From: Schistocerca nitens
Lineage: Eukaryota; Arthropoda; Insecta; Orthoptera; Acrididae
Direction: 5' to 3'
DNA: 64,000 nt
Assembly (NCBI RefSeq): GCF_023898315.1
Contig: NC_064622.1
Location: 168,226,178 to 168,290,177, forward strand
Below, piece by piece: positions 11,597-22,000 of this stretch; positions within the stretch are counted from its first letter, which is position 1, and each line of letters begins with the position of its first letter. Made by a program: the position numbers and the translations under genes. The notes below the pieces were generated by a model. It made no database searches. It saw only the letters and a program-made list of their open reading frames with translations, and had not been told where the DNA came from.

Positions 11597-12175
11597 CATA
11601 TATAGGGTCTCATTTATCATGACCACCCCAAATAACATTTTGTCCAGAAGCAAAGTAAAAAATACATTAAGCAAATATGGGAGCAGACACAATGCGGACA
11701 TTTGCTGACAATGTTGTGATTCCTGGCGAGCAACTACAGTCCACGCAGAATACCGTGACTGGTTGATGCACAGAGGGCAGGGCACGCTTGGGGAGAGTGG
11801 TAGTGGTGGGGGTTGTGGGCAGGCGCTGAAGGGGAAACACCGAGCGCGGGCGGGTTAATGCCGCACTAAACTGAAGTCTATGCTAACATTTTTCGTAAAT
11901 ATTAAATGGGGCCCCTCCACGCTCACACTTGCATGATAGCCATTCAAAAACATGTCACCTCTGCTCTGGTTAGTATCTAAAAAGAATTCTGCAGAAAATG
12001 CAGCGATTTATTTTCGCCTGGTTTATTAAGCATTTGTAACTTTCAGAGAAACGTCATGAGTGGCGAAGTTTGAGTGAAACCTACACATTTCTCCGGTTGC
12101 CATACTAAATTCTGCTTCTTTTGCCAAAACACAGCAGAGTTTACACAGTTTCAACTCGCTAACAAGTTGCACAGA
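11597..12175. other. Unassigned sequence
   Basis: It contains a GC-rich patch near 11785-11850. No gene recognised. Confidence 0.4.
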
Positions 12176-12386
12176 GTCCGCAACTCGTGGTCGTGCGGTA
12201 GCGTTCTCGCTTCCCGCGCCCCGGTTCCCGGGTTCGATTCCCGGCGGGATCAGGGATTTTCTCAGCCTCGTGATGACTGGGTGTTGTGTGATGTCCTTAG
12301 GTTAGTTAGGTTTAAGTAGTTCTAAGTTCTAGGGGACTGATGACCTCAGAAGTTGAGTCCCATAGTGCTCAGAGCCATTTGAACCA
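12176..12386 (+). mobile_element. tRNA-derived SINE, third copy of the 742-957 family
   Basis: CTCGTGGTCGTGCGGTAGCG, then the B box GGTTCGATTCC near 12230, then the body ending AGCCATTTGAACCA. It lacks the terminal T-run of the other copies. No clear target duplication. Confidence 0.85.
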
Positions 12387-12512
12387 ACGAAGAGAAAGTA
12401 GAAATGCTTCGTACCTACGGAGAATGTAAGTTAGCAGAAAAGTAATTGCAACAATATTTTCTGATTTGTAATAATGGTACAGGTATGTAATAATGGTATT
12501 GTAGTGGGGACG

Positions 12513-12729
12513 CCCGCATCTCGTGGTCGTGCGGTAGCGTTCTCGCTTCCCACGCCCGGGTTCCCGGGTTCGATTCCCGGCGGGGTCAGGGATTTTCTCT
12601 GCCTCGTGATGGCTGGGTGTTGTGTGCTGTCCTTAGGTTAGTTAGGTTTAAGTAGTTCTAAGTTCTAGGGGACTTATGACCACAGCAGTTGAGTCCCATA
12701 GTGCTCAGAGCCATTTGAACCATTTTTTT
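12513..12729 (+). mobile_element. tRNA-derived SINE inserted in the hAT-like element
   Basis: Almost identical to 742-957. The host sequence AGTGGGGACG is duplicated at 12503-12512 and 12730-12739. Confidence 0.92.
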
Positions 12730-12816
12730 AGTGGGGACGGCGGTTATTGCTGGAACAACCGGTTTTCGGTTACATCGTTTTTTTCATGTTCATTTTACTG
12801 TGACTGTCAAAACAGC

Positions 12817-13000
12817 AGCCACGCGGTGTATCCGAGCGGTCTCAGGCGTCTTGCCACGGTTCGCGTGGCTCCCCCCGTCGGAGGTTCGAGTCCTCCCTTG
12901 GGCATAGGTGTGTGTGTTATCCTTAGTGTAAGTTAGGTTAAGTAGTGTGTAAGCCTGAGGTCCGATGACCTCAGCCGTTTGGTCCCATAGAACTCACCAC
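12817..13000 (+). mobile_element. Second SINE family with tRNA-Leu/Ser-like head
   Basis: The head AGCCACGCGGTGTATCCGAG... contains CCGAGCGGTCTCAGGCG (A-box region), a variable-arm-like segment and GGTTCGAGTCCTCCC (B box). The body includes TTAGGTTAAGTAGTGTGTAA and ends GGTCCCATAGAACTCACCAC. The tRNA-like part does not close a full cloverleaf acceptor stem, so it is not a tRNA gene. Confidence 0.8.
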
Positions 13001-13711
13001 GAATTCACACAGGCAGCAGAGCGGCTAATTTCTATTTTCATCGTAAACTATGAATGAGCTGGTGAGTTTTTAATTTATTACTGTAACTATAACTCCCTTT
13101 CTTTTTTATTATTTCTTAGAAATGACAGGTAAATAACAAAATCTTGTGAAAAATTTGTAGCATTCTATTTCTTTAAATATTCCGAATGAAAAACACGTTT
13201 TTAGTCAGATATACATCCTTTCCTTTTAATGGGAATTTGAATGCAATTAATTTTTTACTGACAAAACAAAGAAAGCTCTTTCAGAAAATTCAAATGAACA
13301 ATTTAGTTGTAGGCAAAATATGACATCTACCAGGAATAATTACACGACAATAGTTAAAATTTCTATGATCAATTAATCAATTGGCCAATATTTATTGTCC
13401 ACTTGTTGGTAGATACGCTTTCTAGAATGAGTTGATCTGTAAGCTGACTGGTTTCATCAGAAATTATACCATTCAAAGACGACACCAATATTTCAGAAGC
13501 CACAGAACTTCCTAAGAAACATGTTTTTAAAAAAGGTTTTATCTGAAAATCAAAAATTTTAGCTCCACTGTATGGAAAATTGATACCCGGTTATTAGTAA
13601 AAAAACGAAAATACTTGTTACAACCGATACCAAACAAATAGCGAAAAGTGCCGGTTATTCAGAACTAAAATATTGGTATCTGCTTTAACCGGTCGGTTTA
13701 TCCCATTCCTA

Positions 13712-15862
13712 CCTTCAAACGAAGACCGTGGAGTAAACGACTGACGTGCATACGCGAATGCTGCTCTGTAACACGTTTTTGAAAAAAAAAAAAAAAAAAA
13801 AAAAGATGTGGAGAAGAGGAAGCGGCTTGACGAAGAACAAATAAAGTGTAATAATTAAACAACGGCGTTCTGCTTTTCGTAACGTACGAAGTTATAAGAA
13901 AGGCAACGATGCTGGTTTACGTCTAAACAACATTTGCTTGACACATTCTTTTTTTTTATTTCGCTTCTGGACAAAAAGTTATTTGAGGTGGTCACGATAA
14001 ATGGCACACTGTATGTACCGTTACTGCAGACAGACTGCAACTGAACCAAACTATATGGACCTCTTAACGTGGCTTGAGGGACATTTTCATTTTGGCCGTG
14101 GCAGTCGACGCCTTGAATCTGGTTACAACTTCGCAGTTACTTCTCTTGTCCGCAACACGAATGTTCGCAGTGGCTACAATCCAAGAATCGTAGCGTAGTT
14201 GTATGAGTATGTCTGCCCGTAGTTACCTACTGGTATCAACCTGTGACCGGCCATGTCAGTCATCTCTGGAGTTCGCCCACCCGCGCGCTGCCGCCGCCCA
14301 CGCAGCGGTCAAAAAATCGATTCGCCGGGAGCTTGCCCTAGTCCGCCAGAGCGCTGCGCGCCTGCCGCCTGTTGTTTATGGGACTGCGAGAGAGTGCCGA
14401 ATGACTACGTGTCGCCTCCTACAGTAAGTGTGCTTCAATCTGACACCACTCACAGTGAATGTCCTATTCCACATACTTGTATATACCGACCAAATGCTGT
14501 ACCCACGTGCGTATCGTGTGCGGTGAACGACGTAACGGCTTCTCAGTGCCCTTCGTTCCACAACAAGAACCACGCCGCTACCCGTCTACGTGCTTATCAC
14601 CTGATCGACATTCACTGCCTGCTCCTGTGCGCTAAAAACGACTTCGGAAACCCGGCCCGTTAACGCTGTCCTGCAGACAGCGGAATATAGTTTACAGTGT
14701 AGCGCGTAGTTATATTTTACAGTGTAGCGCATAGCTAGATTAATCACCTGTCAATTGTTTCTGTGTTGTCTCTGCATTCTCCGAGCTACTCGCCATACGT
14801 ACGAGCGTTCACGACACAATATGAAAGTCGAGTTCTAAGGTCTGTGTTTTCTGAATGGGCCTTAGCAGCGCCTCCCCTTCCGCTCGAAGTTCGTGTGCGT
14901 GCGTGTGTGTGTATGTGTATGTGTGTGTGTGTGTGAACGCCGTCGCGTATTCTCCCATTCATACAAATCCGTGGGAGAGCGGCCGGCGGTTTCCGCTGGC
15001 CGTATGCTGAATTCGTGCCAGATTGCGTGGGCAAGGACGGCTACGCAGCGAGTTGTTGCTGTCTTCGTCTTTGCTGTTCTGGCATCGCCTGGGCTTGTGC
15101 GAGGTGATAGTGTGTTGTTACGCAAGGTTTCTGTACTTCCATTCACCGCTGCTCACCTTCTTTGAAGGAGTGTTCCCGTTCGTTGATAAGTGCGATGCAT
15201 TCCATGACGGTAAGTTCTCGCTTAATGTGAAGTATATTGACTGTACTTCAGATTGTTCTCGCTCCCTCTCATGCATAACTGATGCCCGTGAGTAAAGAAA
15301 GAAAAAAAAAAACAAGAAGAAAGACGAAATACGACTCAGTTATACCTGTTCTGCTGCGCTACGGCGTTTTTAGAGTTAAGTTTGTTTCAAAAATTAAATT
15401 CCTGCATAAAAATTACTTTCTTCTCGTAGACTGTCATGTTTTCGCTGTTTGAGTGTAATTACTCTAGCTATTTGGCATGATAGAATAAAATTTTGGCCTT
15501 GTAAATGAATTTATTTCTCGTCGTAAAAATTGGCTAAATACCCATGGAAATTTATTTAGCTCGTGCGCATTGCATCCGCCGTACTATTTCTTAAGTCACT
15601 TAACATTTAAGATAAATGTGCTAAATACCAACAAATTTGTCTTTTCATATCCTTGTAAGCTGCCTTTGATGCGTGCGCAATAAGTTTTAACATACATTAA
15701 ATGGAAACAAAAATAAATCACGGAGATACCGACGTATCAGTCTGGATAAAGCGCGGACTTCCTTTTTAAACAGCTTCTTAAATGAATGAATCGATAATTA
15801 TACCCTCTTTCGGTCACGAACACGCATTACTTGAGCTGTAGCATACGTCTGCACGAAGTGTT
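13712..15862. other. 5' flank of the phosphatase gene
   Basis: No gene recognised. It holds a 20+ base A-run (about 13785-13804), a GC-rich patch (about 14240-14400), a short tandem repeat (TTACAGTGTAGCGC twice, 14692-14727), a (TG)n tract (14895-14934) and a purine-rich tract near 15296-15330. Open frames here are low-complexity or lack domain character. It may include distal promoter or an unseen 5' UTR exon. Confidence 0.4.
14895..14934. repeat. (TG)n microsatellite
   Basis: Alternating TG run with a few interruptions (GTGTGTGTGTATGTGTATG). It explains the Cys/Val and His/Thr repeat peptides in all frames here. Confidence 0.9.
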
Positions 15863-16006
15863 ATGTACCCCTACTCCGCTGGAGAACGGGAAGTGAGGCA
15901 TCCCGCCTTTTTGAAAGCGGCCACTTCTTATTGGTTGATTTTACACTCGAGCTACGGGCTACGGCGCTCATCCGGGGATGCTCTCAATCCTGCAGCAGAC
16001 TTCAAT
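15863..16006 (+). promoter_or_regulatory. Proximal 5' region of the phosphatase gene
   Basis: GC-rich relative to its surroundings, with an inverted CCAAT box (ATTGG, 15930-15934) about 75 bases before the chosen start codon. The start codon lies in AATATGGCG, resembling a YY1/Pho site. There is no clear TATA box. Whether this is promoter or 5' UTR cannot be told from sequence. Confidence 0.35.
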
Positions 16007-16082
16007 ATGGCGACATCGGGGAGGGCAGTGTGTGTTTATCTCCTGCAGGTTGTGCTTATTTTGCAGAGTTTAGAGATACCAG
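16007..16082 (+). CDS. Ptprr-like: Phosphatase exon 1: start codon and signal peptide
   Basis: It encodes MATSGRAVCVYLLQVVLILQ and on to SLEIP, a typical signal peptide with a hydrophobic core over residues 8-19. The exon ends CAG|GTAATG and leaves one base (g) that joins gt of exon 2 to make Gly26. The ATG at 16007 has a favourable context (A at -3, G at +4). The frame is open upstream to another ATG at 15863, which would add 48 residues and bury the hydrophobic segment, so 16007 is preferred. The phase match and signal-peptide character support the exon; no transcript evidence is available. Confidence 0.82.
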
Positions 16083-19000
16083 GTAATGCGATCAGCAGTG
16101 TTTACGTGTCTGCTTGTTATCTGGCAGCTGATGTAGATAAAACAGTACAAAAAACGTCACGCAACAGTGTCAGTCTTCTCCATTTCGTGAAAGTTACCAG
16201 TGCAGCCAGTTTGCAGTCGCAGCTTTAGTGCCTATACGGCAAAATAAACAATGTTTGCCGTCATTCAAGAGTGGAGTCCGCCGGTGCTGTTGTGTTTCGT
16301 ACAGCTGAATACAAATGGTTTTGTATCATATCTTGGATCTGTGTCAATTGTTTTCACATTTGATGCGTTGTCGTAGTGTAAGTGAACGCTGTGTTCAGAA
16401 ACGGCCGAAGCTGTACTGATGTGTAGATGTTCAGCTACGCTTAGCGGATTTATCCAGTGTAAGTTTGCGATGTAGGACTGCTGTTATTGCTTTCTTCGGT
16501 TCACAGGTCTTGCTTTTGTGTGTTGCTTATAAACTTTGGTGAAATACGTTGTTAGTAAACAGACCAGCAGTGTAGTTACTCGTATTTTACAGGTTCTACG
16601 TATTGCATTAACTGACAATAGCTTTTCCACTGCTCAGATAGAACAGGTATTATTCGTCCTAACACTGCCATACTTGCGTGCCCGCGTTCTCATTAGTTTG
16701 AGAGATTAAAGCAGTAAAAATACGGTAGTACGAAGTGAGTTAGGCTGATGTCTGTCAGTTACCAGTTTTGTAGAAAGCTACTTGTTTCTTCTCTGCACCC
16801 GCATTTGTAGCCTAATATGTCTTCAAAGAGGTGTCAGTTTCTTTTGCATTGTTTTGTAAGTATTACTTGCGAAACCTGATAGAAGTGCGTGACTCGAAAT
16901 CGCTCTCTCTCCTGGATAGGGATTAGAAACACTGTTTCCAAAGCTTGCTGATAGTTACGAAGTTAATCGTGTGGGCTTAAAACTCATTCAGAACTTCATG
17001 TCTTAAAATCTTTAATTTTCATGTGCTGTCATGTTATACTGCTTCTTGTATTTTGGGATTAGCAAGCTCTTTATTCCAGCCAAGCAGCTGCAGTGTCAGT
17101 AACAATGAAATTTACAAGTTCTGTGCATTAAAATGTTGTTGCCCTTAAAATCACAGAATATAATGCAGTAGTGTTCAGCAGAATTTCGGTTCTAAAATGT
17201 TTTGTGTAAGTAGGATGATCAGTCATCGGATATTGCTTTTTTGCGTAGAGGGTGTGATGTAATTAAAGCAAAACACTGATAGTTCTTTGCAAAAGCAAAA
17301 GTCTACAAAACTTAATTTGGGAGCGAAAGAAACAGTTTGAGTGGTTTCAACCCTTTGTGAACAAAATAGACTGAGAGTGATAATTGATTAACAAAATTTG
17401 AGTTTAGTTGTTTACATGTTATTTATGTTAATGTTGTGTGGGTGCCCATGTTTCTCTCTTGCTAGTGTGCTCCAACTTTCCTGTGTAATTACTGCAAATC
17501 CCACAATAGGACACAGTCTTTCGTAGTAGTAGTTACTTATTTACTTATTCTAATTCACAGTTTTCATTTAATTTATTACTTCTTTTTGTTTCATAGGTGA
17601 GTGCGCAGGGGGCCGGCCAGTTGTTTTGGCAGAGGATAATGTAGTCGCAATAGGAAGTGAGGGCGATGCACGTGGGGGAGGCGGGGACCTGCTGTTCAGG
17701 CAGCTAATGGCCTCCGCCCCAATCCCAGCATCAGTGCAGCACGACCACCAGCACTACCAGTATCGGTTTCTGGATGAAGACGGCACCCCCTTGCCTGTGG
17801 CAACTGTCACATCAGCTGCTGGTAAAGTATCCAAGAAAATTGATAATGTGCATTGCTTCTTTTTTGTCACATAGCTGTAGCTAATTATCTCTTTACTGAA
17901 TCTATCAAAAAACTTCTCTTCCTATCAACATTAATGATAGGAACGATCCTGTCCATTTCATCAAACTCCTGATTTGGAGTTTGAATAGGACTTGAGATCA
18001 ACTTATATGTAAACTTCTCCCTCCACTTCCAAACTATGCGTACATTGAGTTTAGTAATGTCTCTTTGCCATCTCTTTTGTCTTCTACATTGCTGTTGAGT
18101 TCTGTATGTGAAGTGTATAATGTCTGCACAGACTTTCACTTACTCCTCCCATTCTGATACCATACGAAATTGCCTATCATCTCTGCTTTTATGAATCTTC
18201 TTCCTGTAGATCTTAAGTTGAGTTTGGTGGGCAAATGGGTCACATTTCTTTTCACGTGTTCTTTGTATTGTGAAGTGTTTTTCCACGTGGTGAAGTTATG
18301 TTCAGATGTAACAAATGGAAATCTATAACTTAAAAGAGCTATGGTTCTAGTATTTAATCGCAAGCTCTGCAATGTAGGCTATACATTAATACTCGGTTAG
18401 CCTTTAATTGGTATTTGTAAAATCGTGGTGCTCAGCAGCTTCTAGTTAGAAGCTAAAGTGTACTCTAATTGTGGCTGTACTTCCATTTCGTAGCAAGTAC
18501 AGACATAACAAGAGGAACTGCCACACCACAAGATGATTAGCCTATGTACTCAAGAGATTTGTGTGTCACGAGAAAGTGCCCATCTGTTTCATTTTGTCTT
18601 GAGTAACGTTAATTTGTTGCGTAAATGACCAATGAATTTGTGTTGTTACTTAGATGCACACTGTTGCTTTCGTTTCTTTGAATCCTGTGTGTGTATCATC
18701 TTATTATAACAATAATTTATTGTAGGCCTTTAAGTTATTAGCCTCAGATTTCAATTAGTCATGTAAGAAAATGGCAAGGAGGATGGGTTGAAATCAAAAT
18801 TTCATCACCACACAGATTGTGTTTAATTCTGTACAGCTGATATTTTATTGCTATACTTTTCAACAAAATTTCTGCTGAAACATGTAACTTTTAAAATGCT
18901 GTTGATTAATTAATATCCAAGAAGTGTGCTGGGAATTCTTTGCCGGTTACAACCAGCTTGTTGATTTTTCACTGCTGTTTAGTTGTTTTTCATATATTGC

Positions 19001-22000
19001 AATGTATAAAAGGGGGATTTATTTAGAATATTATAGTTGGCTTATTTTTCCACAGTTTTGGAAATAAGTCATTGTCTTTTATTTATGCTTCCTAATTTTG
19101 TGGTAGCATGGTGCCTTGTTCCGAAGGATATCACTTCATTGTGGCTGCAATCGCACATTAACTGCATAAGTTTTCGGTACATCATTTTGTGCTTCAGATG
19201 TGGTGAATTGTTATGGAATTACTTAATCTGCCATATTTCTCCAAAAATCTTTATCTGATTTGACTAATTAGAACTGAATACTAGTGAGTGTGACAAAGTT
19301 TCCTGGTGTAAAGTTATCGTTTGTGTGTTATAATACCTTGCATTGCATTTAATTAAAACATTTTTATTTTACATTTACAGAAAATGTTTCATCAGAGGAA
19401 GCCCTTGATGGCCCCACTGCCACATTGTCAACATCAGCTCGGCGCTCTGTGGGCACAGATGAAGGGACTGGCAGTGGACGTCCCCGTCCCACAGGTGTGG
19501 AGGTGGCAGCCTTGGGTGGCAGTTGGCGGCCTGAATGGCATCTGCCATTCTTTGTCATCTTATTTGCTGCCGTTGGATTTCTTGCCATCACATTTGTGGT
19601 AAGCTATCATTTTTACTTGGTCTGTCTCTGTTGTCAGCAAAATAAACTAGGAGTTTTGTTGCAGTAACTATATCATTGTATAATTTCCAAGATCCATTGC
19701 AAACAATTATATCGAGCACACAATTGTCATAGCGCAAGATATCAGTTTTATTTACAGTGTTGACAACAGTGACAAAAGGTGTACCAAAAAAATAGTCATT
19801 TAACTTACCTTACTTGTGATCCAGATCTTCATTGTAGACAATTTAACATTTTGTGTATGCAGCCGGAAGCAGTCCTGTTTTGCCAGCACAGACTGTAGAT
19901 ATATCTTTCACCAAATTTGACATTCACCTGCCAAACAATCCACACTGTTCCTAAAATTGTGATTTGGTACTAAATGAAAGTCCAGATCACTTTCCATAGT
20001 GCACAATCTCAGAATTAACTCCTGCCAGGTAATAGCAGTGCAGTTTGACACTATAGTGGCTCCACTCATCTCTAGAATGCTGCCGACATTGGGTGATGAT
20101 GTGGCGTCAGCAATTCTGTAAACAAAATCAGTATCTCATGCGATGACAGCCGCATGCTCGATATACATCACTTACAGTGGATCTTGGAAATTGCCGATTA
20201 TTGATTGTAAATAATGGGTGATTTATTAAAAACACGTTGCTCCGAGTATGAGCTAAAAAATTATCCTGGAACAGATATTAGGGAGGATAAATTATAGGAG
20301 AATGGAGTGAAGCCGGTGAACAATTTTTTGTGTAGATTTATAAGTTGAGTTACAGGCTTATGGCCACAGTGACACAGTTTTAATATATATGTCCAGCATA
20401 ATCATTTAGTATACTATCTGTCGATAGATACTCTTCATGCCAAATACAAAACTTCGAATTGTGGATTTAAACAAAGATGTGAATATCATTGACTTCAAAA
20501 TTTTACTTGGTCTGGCTTTGTACACAGTTCATTAAATAATGAGTATTCAATGAACTGTGTACAAAGCCAGACCAACAGGCATTACATGCATTGACCAAAA
20601 AAAGGATAGAGCATTGAGAATGGCTAGTTTCTAGCTGAAATCTAGATCTGCCAATAAAAATTCCAAAGGACGACTGATAGCTGAAATCTATTATTTACAA
20701 ATCAAAATAAGTCACTGCGTGCAACAGCCTCTGAATGTAAGGTAACCTGATGAATTTCACTTGATATGCCATACGATAATACTTTTAACAATAATCATAG
20801 TTGTGATACTGAGTCAAATGCTTTTGGGACATCAAGAAATACAGCATCTACCTAATTGCGTTGACCCAAGGCTTTCAGTATGTCATGTGAGAAAAGTGCA
20901 AATTGGGTTTCACATGATCGAAGTTTCTGAAATCCATGCTGGTTGGCATCGAGGAGGTCATTGTGTTCAAAATACTTTATTTGTTTGGGCTCATAATATG
21001 TTCCAAGATATTGAAAGATGTCGAGGATAGTGGACAGTAGTTTTGTGGATCACTTCTACTATCCTTTTGTAGACGGATCTGACCTGTGCCTTTTTCCATT
21101 AATCCTGCACGTTTTTTTTGTTTTAGATTATAGTTAGAAGAGGGGCTAACTCAGCCGCAAATTTGGTGTAGGATCTGACCGATTCCATTGGGCCCTGGAG
21201 CTTTGTTCAGTTTTAATGATTTCAACTGTTTCTCAACACCATTGACACCAATACTTATTTCATTTCATCTTTCCGGTGGTACAAAGATTAAATTGGAGCA
21301 ACTCCCCTGGGTTTTCCTTTGTAAAGGAACATTTGAAAACGGAGTTAAGCATTTCAGCATTTGCTTTGCTACTCTCCGTTTCTGTTCCTGTCTCATTCAC
21401 TAGGGACTGGATGCTAACTTTGATGCCACTAACAGCCATTATATGTGATCAGAATATCTTTGGGTTCTGTGAAAGATCATGTGACAGTATTCTGTTATGG
21501 TTGTCATTGAGGCTTCACACATTCTCTTGACACACACACACATGCGTTTCATTTAGCATGTCTCAACCTATAGTCTTACTCTTTGTTTCACACCTATTAA
21601 GCAGTAATCTTTGTTCCTTTAGAAGTTTCTTTACAGTGGCTGTATGCAATGGAGGTTCTTTCCCATTATGAACTGTTCTACTGGGTAAATACCTATCCTG
21701 ATATTCTTTTTAACTTGAGCCAGAGTTCCTCCTCTACATGCTCATGCCCCGTGCTGAGAGTTTAGAGTTCCTCACTGAGATATGACACTACTGGTGTTTT
21801 ATCTAGTTTATTGAACATATAAATATGTCTGGTCATTTTAGTTGTCCTTTGTACTTGGGTAATCATTGTTGCCACAACTGCGTCACTGATACTAGTTTTG
21901 GTGTGGACATGCCCAAAGAGGTCAGGTCTATCTGTCGCCATTAGATCCAATACATTTTCATCATGAGTGGGTTCCTAACTATCTGTTCTAGGTTGTTTTA

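Larger units (their letters stand above)
12502..13711. mobile_element. hAT-like non-autonomous element, copy 2, holding two SINEs
   Basis: Left end TAGTGGGGACG at 12502, continued after the SINE at about 12740 as GCGGTTATTGCTGGAACAACCG, which matches the copy-1 left end. The right end CCGGTCGGTTTATCCCATTCCTA matches the copy-1 right end. The interior is AT-rich and non-coding. An 8-bp duplication is no longer visible. Insertions at 12513-12729 and 12817-13000. Confidence 0.75.

Noticed and set aside
12817-12905. Possible tRNA-Leu/Ser gene
   Set aside because: A and B boxes are present but the acceptor stem does not pair and the SINE body follows directly, so it is a SINE head.
14253-14663. 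136-codon Cys/Pro-rich frame in the GC-rich 5' flank
   Set aside because: Composition follows GC content, overlaps another frame of similar length, and has no recognisable motif.
14786-15165. Frames rich in His-Thr or Val-Cys repeats
   Set aside because: They are translations of the (TG)n microsatellite on both strands.
15863-16006. Upstream in-frame ATG as the phosphatase start
   Set aside because: It would place 48 residues before the hydrophobic signal segment; the ATG at 16007 has better context and gives a normal signal peptide.
16083-16228. Read-through of exon 1 to the stop at 16226
   Set aside because: The sequence after 16082 starts with a good donor (GTAATG) and the phase fits exon 2 exactly.
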